Of a DNA stretch of 64,000 bases, positions 41,463-51,114 are shown piece by piece. The DNA comes from Azorinus chamasolen. Its lineage: Eukaryota; Mollusca; Bivalvia; Cardiida; Solecurtidae. The notes beneath the pieces were generated by a model that saw only the letters and a list, made by a program, of their open reading frames with translations, searched no databases and was not told where the DNA came from. Numbering within the stretch: position 1 is the stretch's first letter; the number at the start of each line of letters is the position of its first letter. Made by a program: the position numbers and the translations under genes. The stretch lies in the NCBI GenBank assembly GCA_963576725.1, contig OY755237.1:66994269-67058268 (forward strand). The letters run 5' to 3'.

Positions 41463-41721
41463 AACCCTTTACTCCATGATTATTCATGTAAGAATTTATC
41501 ATCATTAATACTGCATGTAATTAGATTATTTTTCATTATGGCATATAGACATAGGACTTTTTGTTTTGGTTCAGACAGAAACTGTAGAATTAGATCCATA
41601 TCATACCATAAGCAAACAAAGCAGACCATGAATTCAGACGGCTCCTATTATGGAACCGTCTGATCTGGGTCTACTCCGTTTGCAAAGGTGTAGAAAAGCA
41701 TATTTATGGAGTAAAGGGTTC
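41463..41721. mobile_element. TTAA-A MITE
   Basis: Hairpin GACGGCTCCTATTATGGAAC; ends GGAGTAAAGGGTTC, TTAA decayed on both sides. Confidence 0.8.
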
Positions 41722-41768
41722 ATACATCTGCATTTTCATAGTACATTGTATATTCATGTGTATGTGAC

Positions 41769-41930
41769 CACAGGGGGCCATTTCGTGGGTCTACATGGTC
41801 TAAAAGGTCAAAAAAATGATTGGGTAGATTTAGTGTTATATTATATACGTATAATAATTATAACACTAAATCGACCGAATCAATTTTTTTTACTTTTAGA
41901 CCATGTAGACCGACAAAATGGCCCCCTGTG
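41769..41930. mobile_element. hAT-like MITE with 8-bp target duplication
   Basis: 162-bp inverted repeat starting CACAGGGGGCCATTT and ending with its inverse. TATGTGAC lies on both sides (41761-41768, 41931-41938). Eight-base duplications with CAGGG-type ends are typical of hAT elements. Two 70-95 codon frames across it are artefacts of the inverted repeat. Confidence 0.85.
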
Positions 41931-41983
41931 TATGTGACCTGTCTTGTCTTTTCAAGATCAGATACATGGGGTAAAATGGGAGC

Positions 41984-42076
41984 ATTTCAATTCGAGGGCT
42001 TGGTGCAAAACTATTCTAACTCCTTCACAAAGTGAAGGAGTTAGAATAGTTTGCACCAAGCCCTCGAATTGGAAAT
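41984..42076. repeat. Perfect-type hairpin P3
   Basis: Arms of about 44 bases (CGAGGGCTTGGTGCAAAAC, inverse GTTTGCACCAAGCCCTCG) with a 3-base loop between CCTTCAC and GTGAAGG. One base differs in length between arms. Confidence 0.85.
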
Positions 42077-42099
42077 GACAAATTTGTCATTGGGTTTAC

Positions 42100-42291
42100 C
42101 AGAGCAACGGATAAACATGCATACTCAAAAATAAAATCATCATTTCTCCACCAAACCCTATTTTGTTACCACTCTCTAGAATCGTCTCAAAGAGACATTT
42201 CTAAAGAGTGGTCACAACATGGGGTTTTGTGGAGAAATATAGAAGTTATTCGTGAAAATGTTTTAATTTACACATCTTATCGGGACTGCTG
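42100..42291. mobile_element. N6 MITE with 6-bp duplication GTTTAC
   Basis: Starts CAGAGCAACGGATAAAC and ends TTATCGGGACTGCTG. GTTTAC at 42094-42099 and 42292-42297. Confidence 0.88.
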
Positions 42292-42311
42292 GTTTACCAA
42301 AATTTCAAATT

Positions 42312-42565
42312 CAATAACTCTTTCCCTCTTATACCTGGTTTTCATGCCTTTTGCAAACAGAGTAGATCCAGATCAGATGACTCCCCAAGGAGCCATTTGA
42401 TCAGAGTCTGCTCTGTTTGCTTATGAAATGATATAGATCTGAGTCAACAGTTTTTATTACGGCAAATAATTCCCTTGGAATCTTTACATTACAAAAATTC
42501 AGCTAATAAAAAATCATGATGCCATTATTTCTCACATGAGTATTGCGAACAGGAAACGAGTAAAA
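42312..42565. mobile_element. TTAA-A MITE
   Basis: Hairpin GATGACTCCCCAAGGAGCC; right arm TTATTTCTCACATGAGTATT. Confidence 0.75.
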
Positions 42566-42567
42566 GT

Positions 42568-42741
42568 CAGAGCAACAGATAACGTTGTGTACACAAATAC
42601 TAAAATCTTCATTTCTCCACTAAACACTATGTTGTGACCACTCTTTAGAATCGTCTCTTGGAGATGATTCTAATGAGTGGTCATAGGGTTTGGTGGAGAA
42701 ATAAGGAAATTATTCTTGAACACATCTTATCTGGACCTCTG
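42568..42741. mobile_element. N6 MITE, internally shortened
   Basis: Starts CAGAGCAACAGATAACG and ends CTTATCTGGACCTCTG; no clean flanking duplication. Confidence 0.75.
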
Positions 42742-43135
42742 TGGAATGCAAACAGTTGGGTTCCAGATCACAGGCAACAGTATCAGACTTTTTTATGTAT
42801 ATACATGTGGAAATCATATTGGACCCTGCTGAAATGAAAATTATACTTGGAAATATTTTGATTTACCCATCTTATCAGGAGCTCTGACTGTATTCAGACA
42901 TCCAATCTCTCCTCTGTCAATCTGGCATCATTTTGGTAACTGTAGATAGACATAGTACTAAATAGTATAGACCCTGATAAAAGTACTCCTTCAGGAGCAG
43001 TTTGATCTGGGTTTGCACTGTTTGCCCAACTTTGTCATAATTCTTATGGTAATGCCATGGTACCATGGTTTCTTTGCCCTTATCATTGTAGGCACAACCT
43101 GTTAACATTTCCAGATGAAAGTAATTCAGCATCTC
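42742..43135. repeat. Small hairpin repeat in a mostly unique stretch
   Basis: 42940-43050 holds the GATCAAACTG type (TATAGACCCTGATAAAAG, apex CTCCTTCAGGAG). An N6-like end (CCATCTTATCAGGAGCTCTG) precedes it near 42868. Confidence 0.5.
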
Positions 43136-43709
43136 GTCAGGATCCAAGGGTTCACTCTTAAACATCTGATTGGTCAGATTTTGAGCTGTCCTCAATATCT
43201 GACCAATCAGATGATTGAGCACAATCTCAGACTCCAGTAAAAGGTTTCATAACCTCTGGGCCAGTTTCTGAAAAGCTTGAACAAATCGGAAGTAAGTAAA
43301 AATGCTCCAGATCGGATGGCAGTCATCTTTTTGTCAGCTCACGGAGTTCGGCAGTTTTTTTAATTTTTTCGTCAGCCCATGGAGTCATCTTCTTTGTCAG
43401 CTCATGGAGGTTGGCAGTCATCTTTTTTTGTCAGCTCATGGACTTTGGTAGTCATTTTCCGTCAGCTCACAGAGTTTGGCAGTCTTTTAATTTTTGGCCA
43501 GCTTATGGAGTTTGGTCAGTCATCTTTTTTGTCAGCCCACGGAGTTTGGCAGTCATCCTTTTTTGTCAGCTCATGGAGTTTGGCAGTCATCTTTTTGTCA
43601 GCTCATGGAGTTTGGTAGTCATCTTTTTGTCAGTTCATGGAGTTTGGCAGTCATATTTTCGTCAGCTGATGGGATTAGAATGTCCCTATTCTAAGTCAGT
43701 GTCAAAGAG
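43136..43709 (+). repeat. P1-like foldback and about 32-bp minisatellite
   Basis: 43136-43258: CATCTGATTGGTCAGATTTTG and its inverse. From about 43330 to 43672 roughly ten units of GTCAGCTCATGGAGTTTGGC plus AGTCATCTTTTT. It closes with TAGAATGTCCCTATT. Three overlapping open frames arise from the repeat and are not called. Confidence 0.8.
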
Positions 43710-43956
43710 TTAACCCTTTCTTTGTTTTATGTTTATTCCAAATTTCAATACCTACAGAATATTCATGGTCAAAATAGTTTGAAATATGGTGGTTGGAGCA
43801 TTGTAGCCATTATAGAAATAAAAGAAAGAGATCTTTCAAATTCCATAAGCAAACAGAGCAGACCCTGATCAGATGGCTCCTATATAGGAGCCGTCTGATC
43901 TGGGTCTACTCTTTTTGCAATGCGTCGAAACACAATTAGATGAAGGAAAGGGTTAA
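43710..43956. mobile_element. TTAA-B MITE
   Basis: Starts TTAACCCTTTCTTTG and ends GAAGGAAAGGGTTAA. Apex GGCTCCTATATAGGAGCC, lengthened by two bases. Confidence 0.85.
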
Positions 43957-44205
43957 GCATCTGATTGGTCAGATTTTGCGCTTTCCTAAACATCTGAACA
44001 ATCAGATGCTTGAGCACAATCTCAGACTCAGATAAGAAGAGACATATACATACATGTATCTATATGTCTCTGGATGGGGCCAGATTCTGATAAGCTTGAA
44101 CAAATCAGAAGTAAGAGAATCTCAATAGTTTGGCATTCATTTTTTTGTCAGCACAAGGATTTAGAATGTCCCTATTGTAAGTCAGTGTTAAAGAGATAAT
44201 CAGAG
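43957..44205 (+). repeat. Second copy of the 43136-43709 segment, single minisatellite unit
   Basis: Same order as the first copy: CATCTGATTGGTCAGATTTTG, GAGCACAATCTCAGACTC, AAGCTTGAACAAATC, then one TTTTTTTGTCAGCACAAGG and TTAGAATGTCCCTATT. Only one minisatellite unit is present. Confidence 0.75.
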
Positions 44206-44640
44206 AGTGCCTTCGGGTTAGAACCTAGCTTTTCATGACCCCCAGACCCAAGAGATATGACCTTGTAACCCCATTCAACCTGTTTGACCCCTTTTAACCT
44301 CATTGAAACCACCTGATCGGAGCTGTTGAGGGGTTAAAGCATGTGGTTTTTGTTGATCTTATGGTTACATCACTGTTTACATAACTCCCCTTAATGCTTT
44401 TTTGAACACCGTAGAACCCCAGGGATCCATTTGGGGCAATTAAGCCTTAATCTGCAATGAACGGCAGACCCCCTTTCTGTTTGAACTCGGTCTCCATAAA
44501 TTTTACAATAGACATCATAGAACTCTTCTTAATTTAAGTTTTAAAATAGGGCTTTTGTAAACTATGCAAGGTGTCAAATTTTAAATTGCTAGGTGCAATA
44601 TTTGAGTTTAAAATCTGCGTGATAATGCCACTTTAGGTTA
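44206..44640. other. Repeat-free stretch
   Basis: About 430 bp unique; contains CCCCAGGGATCCATTTGGGG. No coding call. Confidence 0.45.
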
Positions 44641-45110
44641 GCACAGATGGACCGAGCTGAAGGTGAAAATGCTGAAGAAAGCTCATTTCACAGACCACAT
44701 ATCTCTTGAGTATCAGAGAGTCTGGAAAAACTGAAATGGTACCAATACAAGTGAAACTGGTAATTTATGTTCAAAACATGAGGGTCTAAATGAATGTTTA
44801 AATATTTTTTAACCTTTTGAATGAGTGTGTGTGTGGGGGGGGGGGGGGTTGCACTGGTATTTGCTGGTAAGTTATCAGTGTAGACACCGGGTCTGCACTT
44901 TTTGTCATTCAAGATCCTGAGATCTCACATTTAATTGATGGAATCTGTCGTACAATGAGGAACCATTTTAATTTGAAAATTCAAAAAGTTATTTTTTCAT
45001 CCATTTCCTTGCTCCTTTATCTGTGAATTTCCATGTAAGAAATAATGACATCTGTCATCATGAATATTTATTAGATTATTTTTTATAATGGCACATGAAG
45101 AGTGTCAAGC
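44641..45110. repeat. Poly-G tract, TTAA-E and TTAA-A remnants
   Basis: (TG)n followed by a run of about 14 G near 44835-44849. TTAA-E piece GGGTCTGCACTTTTTGTC. TTAA-A left half at 45008-45110. Confidence 0.55.
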
Positions 45111-45153
45111 AATGGGAGAATTAAAACAAAAATATAGCATCCCATTGAAAGAG

Positions 45154-45404
45154 TTAACCCTTTGCTCTTTATATACAGCTAATAATGCCTTGTTTCAAAC
45201 AGAGCAGACCCAGTTCAGACAGCTCCTGTATGAGCCATCTGATTAGGTTGTGCTTTGTTTGCTTATTAATCAATGTTAGGTGCCATTCTAAAGTGTATTG
45301 CCATGGTCAAAAGCTACTATTCATAATTATAGTAGTTAATTCAGCTAATTAGTTTTCATGATGTCATTATTTCTCAGATGAATATTCATGGGGTAGAAGG
45401 TTAA
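45154..45404. mobile_element. TTAA-A MITE
   Basis: Apex AGCTCCTGTATGAGCC. Ends GGGTAGAAGGTTAA; that TTAA is shared with the following TTAA-C. Confidence 0.78.
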
Positions 45405-45630
45405 CCCATTCCCTCATATTGACGACTTTTGACGACTCTGTAAAAGTCACTTTGTGAAACCATTGTGATAAATAGAGCATTTGCTCCTATAGGAGCAAAT
45501 GCTCTATTTATCACAATGGTTTCAAACTACAAAATTCTAAAAAAAATCCTTTTCTCTAGTGAATGCTCCTTTTCGGTAGATTTATTCAAAGAGGTTGTAT
45601 CTAAAAATAGCCTATGAGGGAATGGGTTAA
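45401..45630. mobile_element. TTAA-C MITE, complete
   Basis: Starts TTAACCCATTCCCTC and ends GAGGGAATGGGTTAA. Perfect palindrome, apex TTGCTCCTATAGGAGCAA. Confidence 0.88.
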
Positions 45631-46069
45631 GTGAGTAAGGGGCCAAAGCACTTGATATATGTATTAGTATAGCTACTTTATTTCAACAACTACAGTGCCA
45701 GAGGTAGACATAAATCTCTTTGGATGGACAGTTTCTCTTAGACACTCAACATACAAATTGGAAAACCAGTGGGGGATTTTTTGTATTTCATAACCTCTGT
45801 GTTGAACAAATTTTGGATGATGTGTTCTGGAAATTATGATTCTCAAATAAAATTGCTCCTGACATATTTATGTCTTTTACTCTTCACTCTTACAAATGCC
45901 AGTACTTGTTAGCTTGTCTGTTTTTCAAAGAAAAAATTACCAGCTATTGTTGTAACTAGGTGCCCGCATTGTCGTAATGCCTTCAATTCTCCGGAAACTG
46001 TAAAAGTTGGCTATTACTTGTTGACTTTTCACTTAAATCTGATGAAACATCACAGAATAAAAAAAATAA
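45631..46069. other. Unique stretch with a zinc-finger-like codon string
   Basis: At 45961-45981 a + strand frame reads CPHCRNA, preceded by TAACTAG. The frame stays open for another 60 codons, but no second finger or proper histidine spacing follows. Confidence 0.35.
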
Positions 46070-46629
46070 TTATGTCCCCCAAACGATGTTGGAGGACATA
46101 TTGTGTTTACTCTGTTACTTATATTATTATTCTTTCTTCTGATTATTCTTGCTCTTATTCTTCTGCCGTCAGTTTGTCTGACACATTTCTCAGTAAATTA
46201 TAGTCTGATCCTAATGAAACTTTACATGAACATTGCTGGTTATGTGCAGATGTGCATTCAAGTTTCTAAAATGTTGCCATGGTAACCTAATGGTGGGCTC
46301 TGATTTAGATATTGTTCGATTTGTACGGTTGTGTATTTGAGTACCCCAAACTCAGTCGTAGGGGTTTGCAAAGAGTTGGTTACCATGGTAATAGAGTGGT
46401 GGCCTCTGGTTGGTCAAAATAAAAATGTCTTATTAGATTTTGCTGAAAATTCGGAAGTAGGGATAAACAGGTACTCCAAACTTAATGGCATGTGTATCAA
46501 AGTGTTGGTTGCCATGATAACCTGTGATGTGCTGTGATTGGTATATATTAAGATATTTTGCTCATCTACATGTTGACTGTTTTGTTTGTGGGACATTCTA
46601 TAATGAATTCCGTAACAAATAGATCTTGT
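46070..46629 (+). mobile_element. Helentron/pearl-like element (HLE-3) with X-box-like units
   Basis: Starts ATGTCCCCCAAACGATG..GGAGGACATATTGTG. It holds three tandem units of about 115-130 bp, each with one GTTGCCATGGTAAC-like motif. It ends GTGGGACATTC and ATCTTGTT. A TA-2 MITE abuts it. Confidence 0.7.
46273..46286. promoter_or_regulatory. X-box-like palindrome (RFX-type site)
   Basis: GTTGCCATGGTAAC fits the RFX consensus GTNRCC-N-RGYAAC perfectly. Variants at 46379-46392 (GTTACCATGGTAAT) and 46508-46521 (GTTGCCATGATAAC) occupy the same place in successive repeat units. Function in this context is unknown. Confidence 0.45.
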
Positions 46630-46631
46630 TA

Positions 46632-46780
46632 CAGTAAAACCTGTCTTGGCAGTCATGAAAAAGTTTGTGGGTTTGTAAGGCAGGTAGTAGCTTAATGCAG
46701 GTCAAAAGTACTTTTGCCTTGCATTAAGCAACCATCTGCTTTTTAAGACTCCTACATTCAATAAATGACAGGTTCTACTG
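46632..46780. mobile_element. TA-2 MITE, short
   Basis: Starts CAGTAAAACCTGTCTTGG and ends GACAGGTTCTACTG, TA on both sides. The hairpin is reduced to CAGGTCAAAAGTACTTTTG, without GCTCC apex. Confidence 0.8.
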
Positions 46781-46997
46781 TATGCAGAATCTCAATATCC
46801 AGATTTTCTACAGCAACGGAAAGCCGTACTAAGCAAGGTATGTCCGTTACAATTTCAAAGCTGATTTTCTTACAGTCCTTGTTATAGATAATCAAATTGT
46901 CGCACAGTTTGGATCCTGAAGAAACGCCAAGTTATTGTTGTCTCATCTGGATAAAAATTACTTGCAAAACTTTCCCTACTTAACTGAAGTATTCGGA
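46781..46997. other. Short unique stretch and TTAA-F remnant
   Basis: 46814-46837 is bounded by TTTTCTACAG and GTATGT, a possible 24-base microexon. 46880-46980 is a TTAA-F core (CAGTTTGGATCCTGAAG). Confidence 0.4.
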
Positions 46998-47784
46998 CAG
47001 ATAAGCATACGCTTATAGTTTGGCGAAAACTGGGCGGCGTCGGCGGGCCGTCGTTAACAAAACATTAACATTCCTTATAACATCTGAATTACTTAAGCTA
47101 GACAATTCATATTTGGTATGCAGATAGGTTGGTTGAAGGCCTTACACTTGATACATGAAATCAGGTCAAGGTCACTATTTCGAAAACTTTGCTGTTTTTA
47201 ACAAACTTTAACATTGCTATAACTTCTGAACTACAGATGCTAGGCAATTCATCTTTGGTATACAGAATTGTCTTTGGTAAAGGCCTTTCAGTTGATATAA
47301 AGATATTTGAAATTAGGTCAAGGTCACTCATAATTTTGACAAGTTGGCCATCATTGAAAAACTTCAACATTTTGTCTTAACTTCCGAACCACATTTGCTA
47401 GACAATTCATATATGGTATGGAGATAGCTTTGGTGAAGGCCTTTCAGTTGATACAAGGATACATGAAATTGGGTCTAGGTCAGGGTCACTATTTTGAAAA
47501 CTTGGCTGTTTTTAACAAACTTTAAAATTTTGCTATAACTTCTGATCCACAAACGCTAGGCAATCCACCGTTGGTATTCAGATAGCTTTGGTAAGGACCT
47601 TACAGATGACAAAGATACCTGAAATCAGGTCAAGGTCACTTCTTTGAAAACTTGGCTGTCATTAAAAAATTGTTATAACTTCTGAACTACTTATGCTAGA
47701 CAATTTATATTTGGTATGCAGAGAGCTTGGGTGAAGATCTTTCAGTTGAAAAATCCGGCTTTAATGCTGTTTCCGCTGCTTGTT
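46998..47784 (+). mobile_element. Helentron/pearl-like element (HLE-4)
   Basis: Starts near AAGCATACGCTTATAG and GGGCGGCGTCGGCGGG. Five tandem units of about 145-160 bp follow (AACTTCTGAACTAC-type starts near 47078, 47220, 47378, 47538, 47683), with AGGTCAAGGTCACT in each. It ends ATCCGGCTTTAATG and CTGCTTGTT. Confidence 0.75.
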
Positions 47785-47867
47785 AGTTATCAAAATGGTG
47801 CTAAATTGAAAAATTCAGCGTTACAAACTGGTGGAGAGGTGAGATGGTATTTATGGTCATTATACAG

Positions 47868-48123
47868 TTAACACTTTACTTCATGAATATTTATGAAAGA
47901 AATTATAATGATCTCATGAATATTAATCAGATTAATTGTTATGATAGCACATGGACAGGAGAAGTTTTGGCCACGACAGAAACTGTAGAGTCATATCTAT
48001 ATTATATCATAAGCAAACAGAGCAGACTAGATCAGACGACGGCTCCTATAGGAGCCATCTGATCTGGGTCTACGCTGTTTGCAAAGGCAGAGAAAGTTAC
48101 ATTAACGAAGTAAATTAGGTTAA
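47868..48123. mobile_element. TTAA-A MITE
   Basis: Starts TTAACACTTTACTTC; hairpin GACGACGGCTCCTATAGGAG; TTAA at 48120-48123. Confidence 0.82.
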
Positions 48124-48489
48124 AGGTATCGCCTGTTTTTCTGTAGCATGCTAAAGTATAAAGAGATTCACTTGTAAAGCTACTGTGATAGAATCTCGCA
48201 GAAAGTGTTCCGTAGAACGGGATGGCTGTCAACTAAATTACCATATGGTCTATCAATGGTATCATTTAGTGGCTGCAACAAATGAACTTTGACTGGAGGC
48301 TTCAAAACTGCAGAATCAACAAAAGGTAATTCCATCAGACATGTTTTATCTGCAGATTGAGAAATCCTTGAAGTACTGAATGCTTTGGATGCTAAATGGT
48401 TGATATTTGTTAGACAGCAGTGTCTATTTGCCTGTTTAGTAATTGTTTTGTTTTTGTAAAGATACCAGAATAGCTAATGGTGCACACAC
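48124..48489. other. Repeat-free stretch
   Basis: Unique sequence, no coding signal. Confidence 0.45.
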
Positions 48490-48722
48490 TTAACCCTTTC
48501 CTCCATAGATACGCCTTTCTGTGCCTCTGTTAAAGTCACTTTTTGAAACCATTGTGGTAAATAGAGCATTTGCTCCTATTGGAGCAAAATGCTCTATTTA
48601 TCACAATGGTTTCAGAACTACAAAATTCTAAAAAAAAATCTTTTTTTCTAGTTACTGCTCCTTTTCAGTAGATTTATTTAAAGAGGTTGGATCTAAAAAT
48701 AGCCTATGAGGGAATGGGTTAA
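48490..48722. mobile_element. TTAA-C MITE
   Basis: Apex TTGCTCCTATTGGAGCAA. Ends GAGGGAATGGGTTAA. A TTAA-E half follows to about 48800. Confidence 0.85.
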
Positions 48723-48850
48723 ATCGCATTAGGGAACCCTCTGACCTGGATCTACACGGTTTGCATTTGTTGCTTTACTCATTTGCCACATTCAAAGGGT
48801 CAACAAACACACATTCACGGCTACTTTTTATCCAAATCACTAAAATGCTG

Positions 48851-49096
48851 TTAACCCTTTACCTGATATAAACATATTTTCATGCCTTTGCAAACAGAGT
48901 AGAACCAGATCATTGGCTCCTGTGGGAACTGTCTGATCAGGGTCTGCTCTGTTGCTAATAACATAACATAGATGATTCTACAGGTTCTGTCATGGTAAAA
49001 ATGCCCTAATGTTCATGGTGTCATTAAAAATATCATGCAATTAATATTCATATATGTGATTTATTTATTATGAATATTCATGAGGTATAGAGTTAG
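48851..49096. mobile_element. TTAA-A MITE
   Basis: Starts TTAACCCTTTACCTG; hairpin ATTGGCTCCTGTGGGAAC; ends GAGGTATAGAGTTAG. Confidence 0.78.
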
Positions 49097-49399
49097 AGCC
49101 CTTCCCCTCTGAGGGTTTGATTAGAACAATACATTTTAGATCTCTAAAGGGGCCGAGATGGAAGATAACAGATAACGGAACTGACCGCTGGTCTTGTGTG
49201 CACGGATATTGGTGTCACTGTCAATAAATCCTCTTTAATGGCCAGTGATCAGTATGCATGGGAATTGGTAAAACCATTTGTTCACAGTTCAGAGTTTGTA
49301 GACAAAAATGTAACAAAGGTCTCTGATGTTTTAACTTTCTCTTTGCACATTAAGTAATTGTCATCTGCAAAATGTGTCGTCTGCTGCAACTGTTTTATT
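49097..49399. other. Repeat-poor stretch
   Basis: 49097-49320 is unique and of balanced composition; a TTAA-F arm trace follows. Confidence 0.45.
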
Positions 49400-49805
49400 C
49401 ATAACCCTTTGAATGCAGGACAGGCATGCATTGTCATTGGCAAACAGTGTAGACCCAGATCTGAGGACTCCTAGAGGAGCTCTCTGATCATGGATAATCA
49501 TGCAGAAAGCTCCTTTAGCTTAGCTTTCTGCATGAATTTCACCCTGCATTAAGCAGCCAGTCCTGCCTGAAACGTCATCAGTTCTTCATAACTAAATTAT
49601 TTAGGTATTGAGTCTTTGATATATTTTCTAAGTTGACACTACTTCCAGTGCCAGACAAATGTCTTTAATATTCTTTGCAAACATTGTAGACCCAATGAGT
49701 CTCAGGGCTCCTAGAGGAACCCTCTCATCAGGGTGTGCATTCAACATTCACCGTAAGTATGAAAGTTTGGATTTCAGAATAGTCTATTTGAAAAAATGGG
49801 TTAAA
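49400..49805. repeat. TTAA-E copies and half TA-2
   Basis: 49400-49492: GTGTAGACCCAGATCTGAGG, apex ACTCCTAGAGGAGCT. 49493-49600: TA-2 half, ATGCAGAAAGCTCC..TTTCTGCAT. 49640-49805: TTAA-E with CTCCTAGAGGAACCC, ends AATGGGTTAA. Confidence 0.6.
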
Positions 49806-50414
49806 GAAATGGAAGGAAACTATTATTTGCGAATTGGATCAGATGACAATTGATATTTTGAAGAAAACCATGGCTTAGCAATGTCAGTCATATGTAGAGG
49901 ACAACTAGTAGTGTTCTAAGATCAAGGTCGCAGTAATAGGTCAAACATGTGCTTTGAGCATATGATGTTTCACTAACATTTTATTCATCCAAATAAGTTA
50001 GTTTAAAATTGTCAAATATATATAGGTCTTCATAATTATTTCTGTTTCTCTTCTAGATCATCAGATGGTTTCTGATACTCAGTATTATTGGTGGCAATTG
50101 AGGCAAAGTAATGCAAATTGACATATGCCCTTTAAGCCAGTGCATGAAAATTCTGGCTGGGAAAAATGCATATTTAAATGAGATTTGCACATTTTGAACA
50201 TCAGTTAATTTCTATCCCAGGCAGGTTCTGTCCTCAACTGGCCCTTTATTTTGCTGGTATTTTGGAATTTAGGGGTCAGCTCAGGTGGAGTGGAACATGT
50301 AAACAGGGTCCAGAAATATGGGAAGTTTGCGGTTGGACAGACTGGTTTAATTAATTTATGTTTATTGTATTCTCGGATGTGAGGGATGGTCAGAGAAGCT
50401 TGTGGGACTAAAAC
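49806..50414. other. Repeat-free island
   Basis: About 600 bp without a recognised element. 50095-50350 contains GTAATGCAAATTGAC (octamer-like ATGCAAAT), GCATATTTAAATGAG and TTTAATTAATTTATG. No open frame of interest. Confidence 0.45.
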
Positions 50415-50436
50415 TTAACCTTTTCCACCATAAATA

Positions 50437-50641
50437 CAGTAAAACCCAGCTAATGCGACCACCTAAAAGAGGTATAATTCTGAGTACTAGATGCAGGTGG
50501 TAGCTTAATGCAGGACAAAAGTAATGCAGAAAGCTCCCAGAGGAGCTTTCTGCATTACTTTTGTCCTGCATTAAGCAACCACCTGCTTTAAACGACACCA
50601 ACCGTTGTGTATTAAGTTGTCGCATTAGCGGGGTTTTACTG
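50437..50641. mobile_element. TA-2 MITE with TA target duplication
   Basis: Starts CAGTAAAACCCAGCTAATG and ends GCGGGGTTTTACTG. Removal plus one TA restores CCATAAATATGCCTTTC, seen at 55065-55081. Hairpin apex AAGCTCCCAGAGGAGCTT. Confidence 0.9.
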
Positions 50642-50801
50642 TATGCCTTTCTACACCATTGCAGATGAGGGTCTGCTCTGATATGCCTTTCTACACCATT
50701 GCAGATGAGGGTCTGCTCTGATATGCCTTTCTACACCATTGCAGATGAGGGTCTGCTCTGATATGCCTTTCTACACCATTGCAGATGAGGGTCTGCTCTG
50801 T
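50642..50801 (+). repeat. 40-bp tandem repeat, four copies
   Basis: The unit starts TATGCCTTTCTACACCATTG and continues CAGATGAGGGTCTGCTCTG. Four copies are essentially identical. The unit is MITE sequence in which the hairpin has collapsed, so amplification happened inside the TTAA-A copy. Confidence 0.92.
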
Positions 50802-51114
50802 TTACTCATGACAGTTATGATTCTAGTGTTTCTGCAATTGCCAATATGTCCTGTGTTCATTTGCCAATATGAAAAATAAATTAGTTCATATTCATGATGA
50901 TATTATTTCTTACATGAATATTCATGGAGTAAGATGTTACAGGCAATTTGATTGCTTATACATGTATTAGCAATATGAAATGCTTCATGCGAAGAAGGTT
51001 CCATATTGGTCTTGTGATTTTTCAAAGAGTGCAGCCTCATAGATGAGATTGTATGATGATCATGGTCCACATTTCTTGTTATATTGATATCTCTTTACTT
51101 CATTATCTCACCTT

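Larger units (their letters stand above)
50415..50938. mobile_element. TTAA-A MITE with TA-2 insertion and internal tandem array
   Basis: TTAACCTTTTCCACCATAAA, then TA-2, then the 40-bp array, then GTTTACTCATGACAG and the right arm to ATTCATGGAGTAAG. Confidence 0.82.

Noticed and set aside
41650..42035. Open frames of 71 and 95 codons
   Set aside because: They run through a TTAA-A end, a hAT-like MITE and a hairpin; no independent coding signal.
43379..43713. Three overlapping open frames of 66-100 codons
   Set aside because: By-product of the roughly 32-bp minisatellite; all frames read the same repeat.
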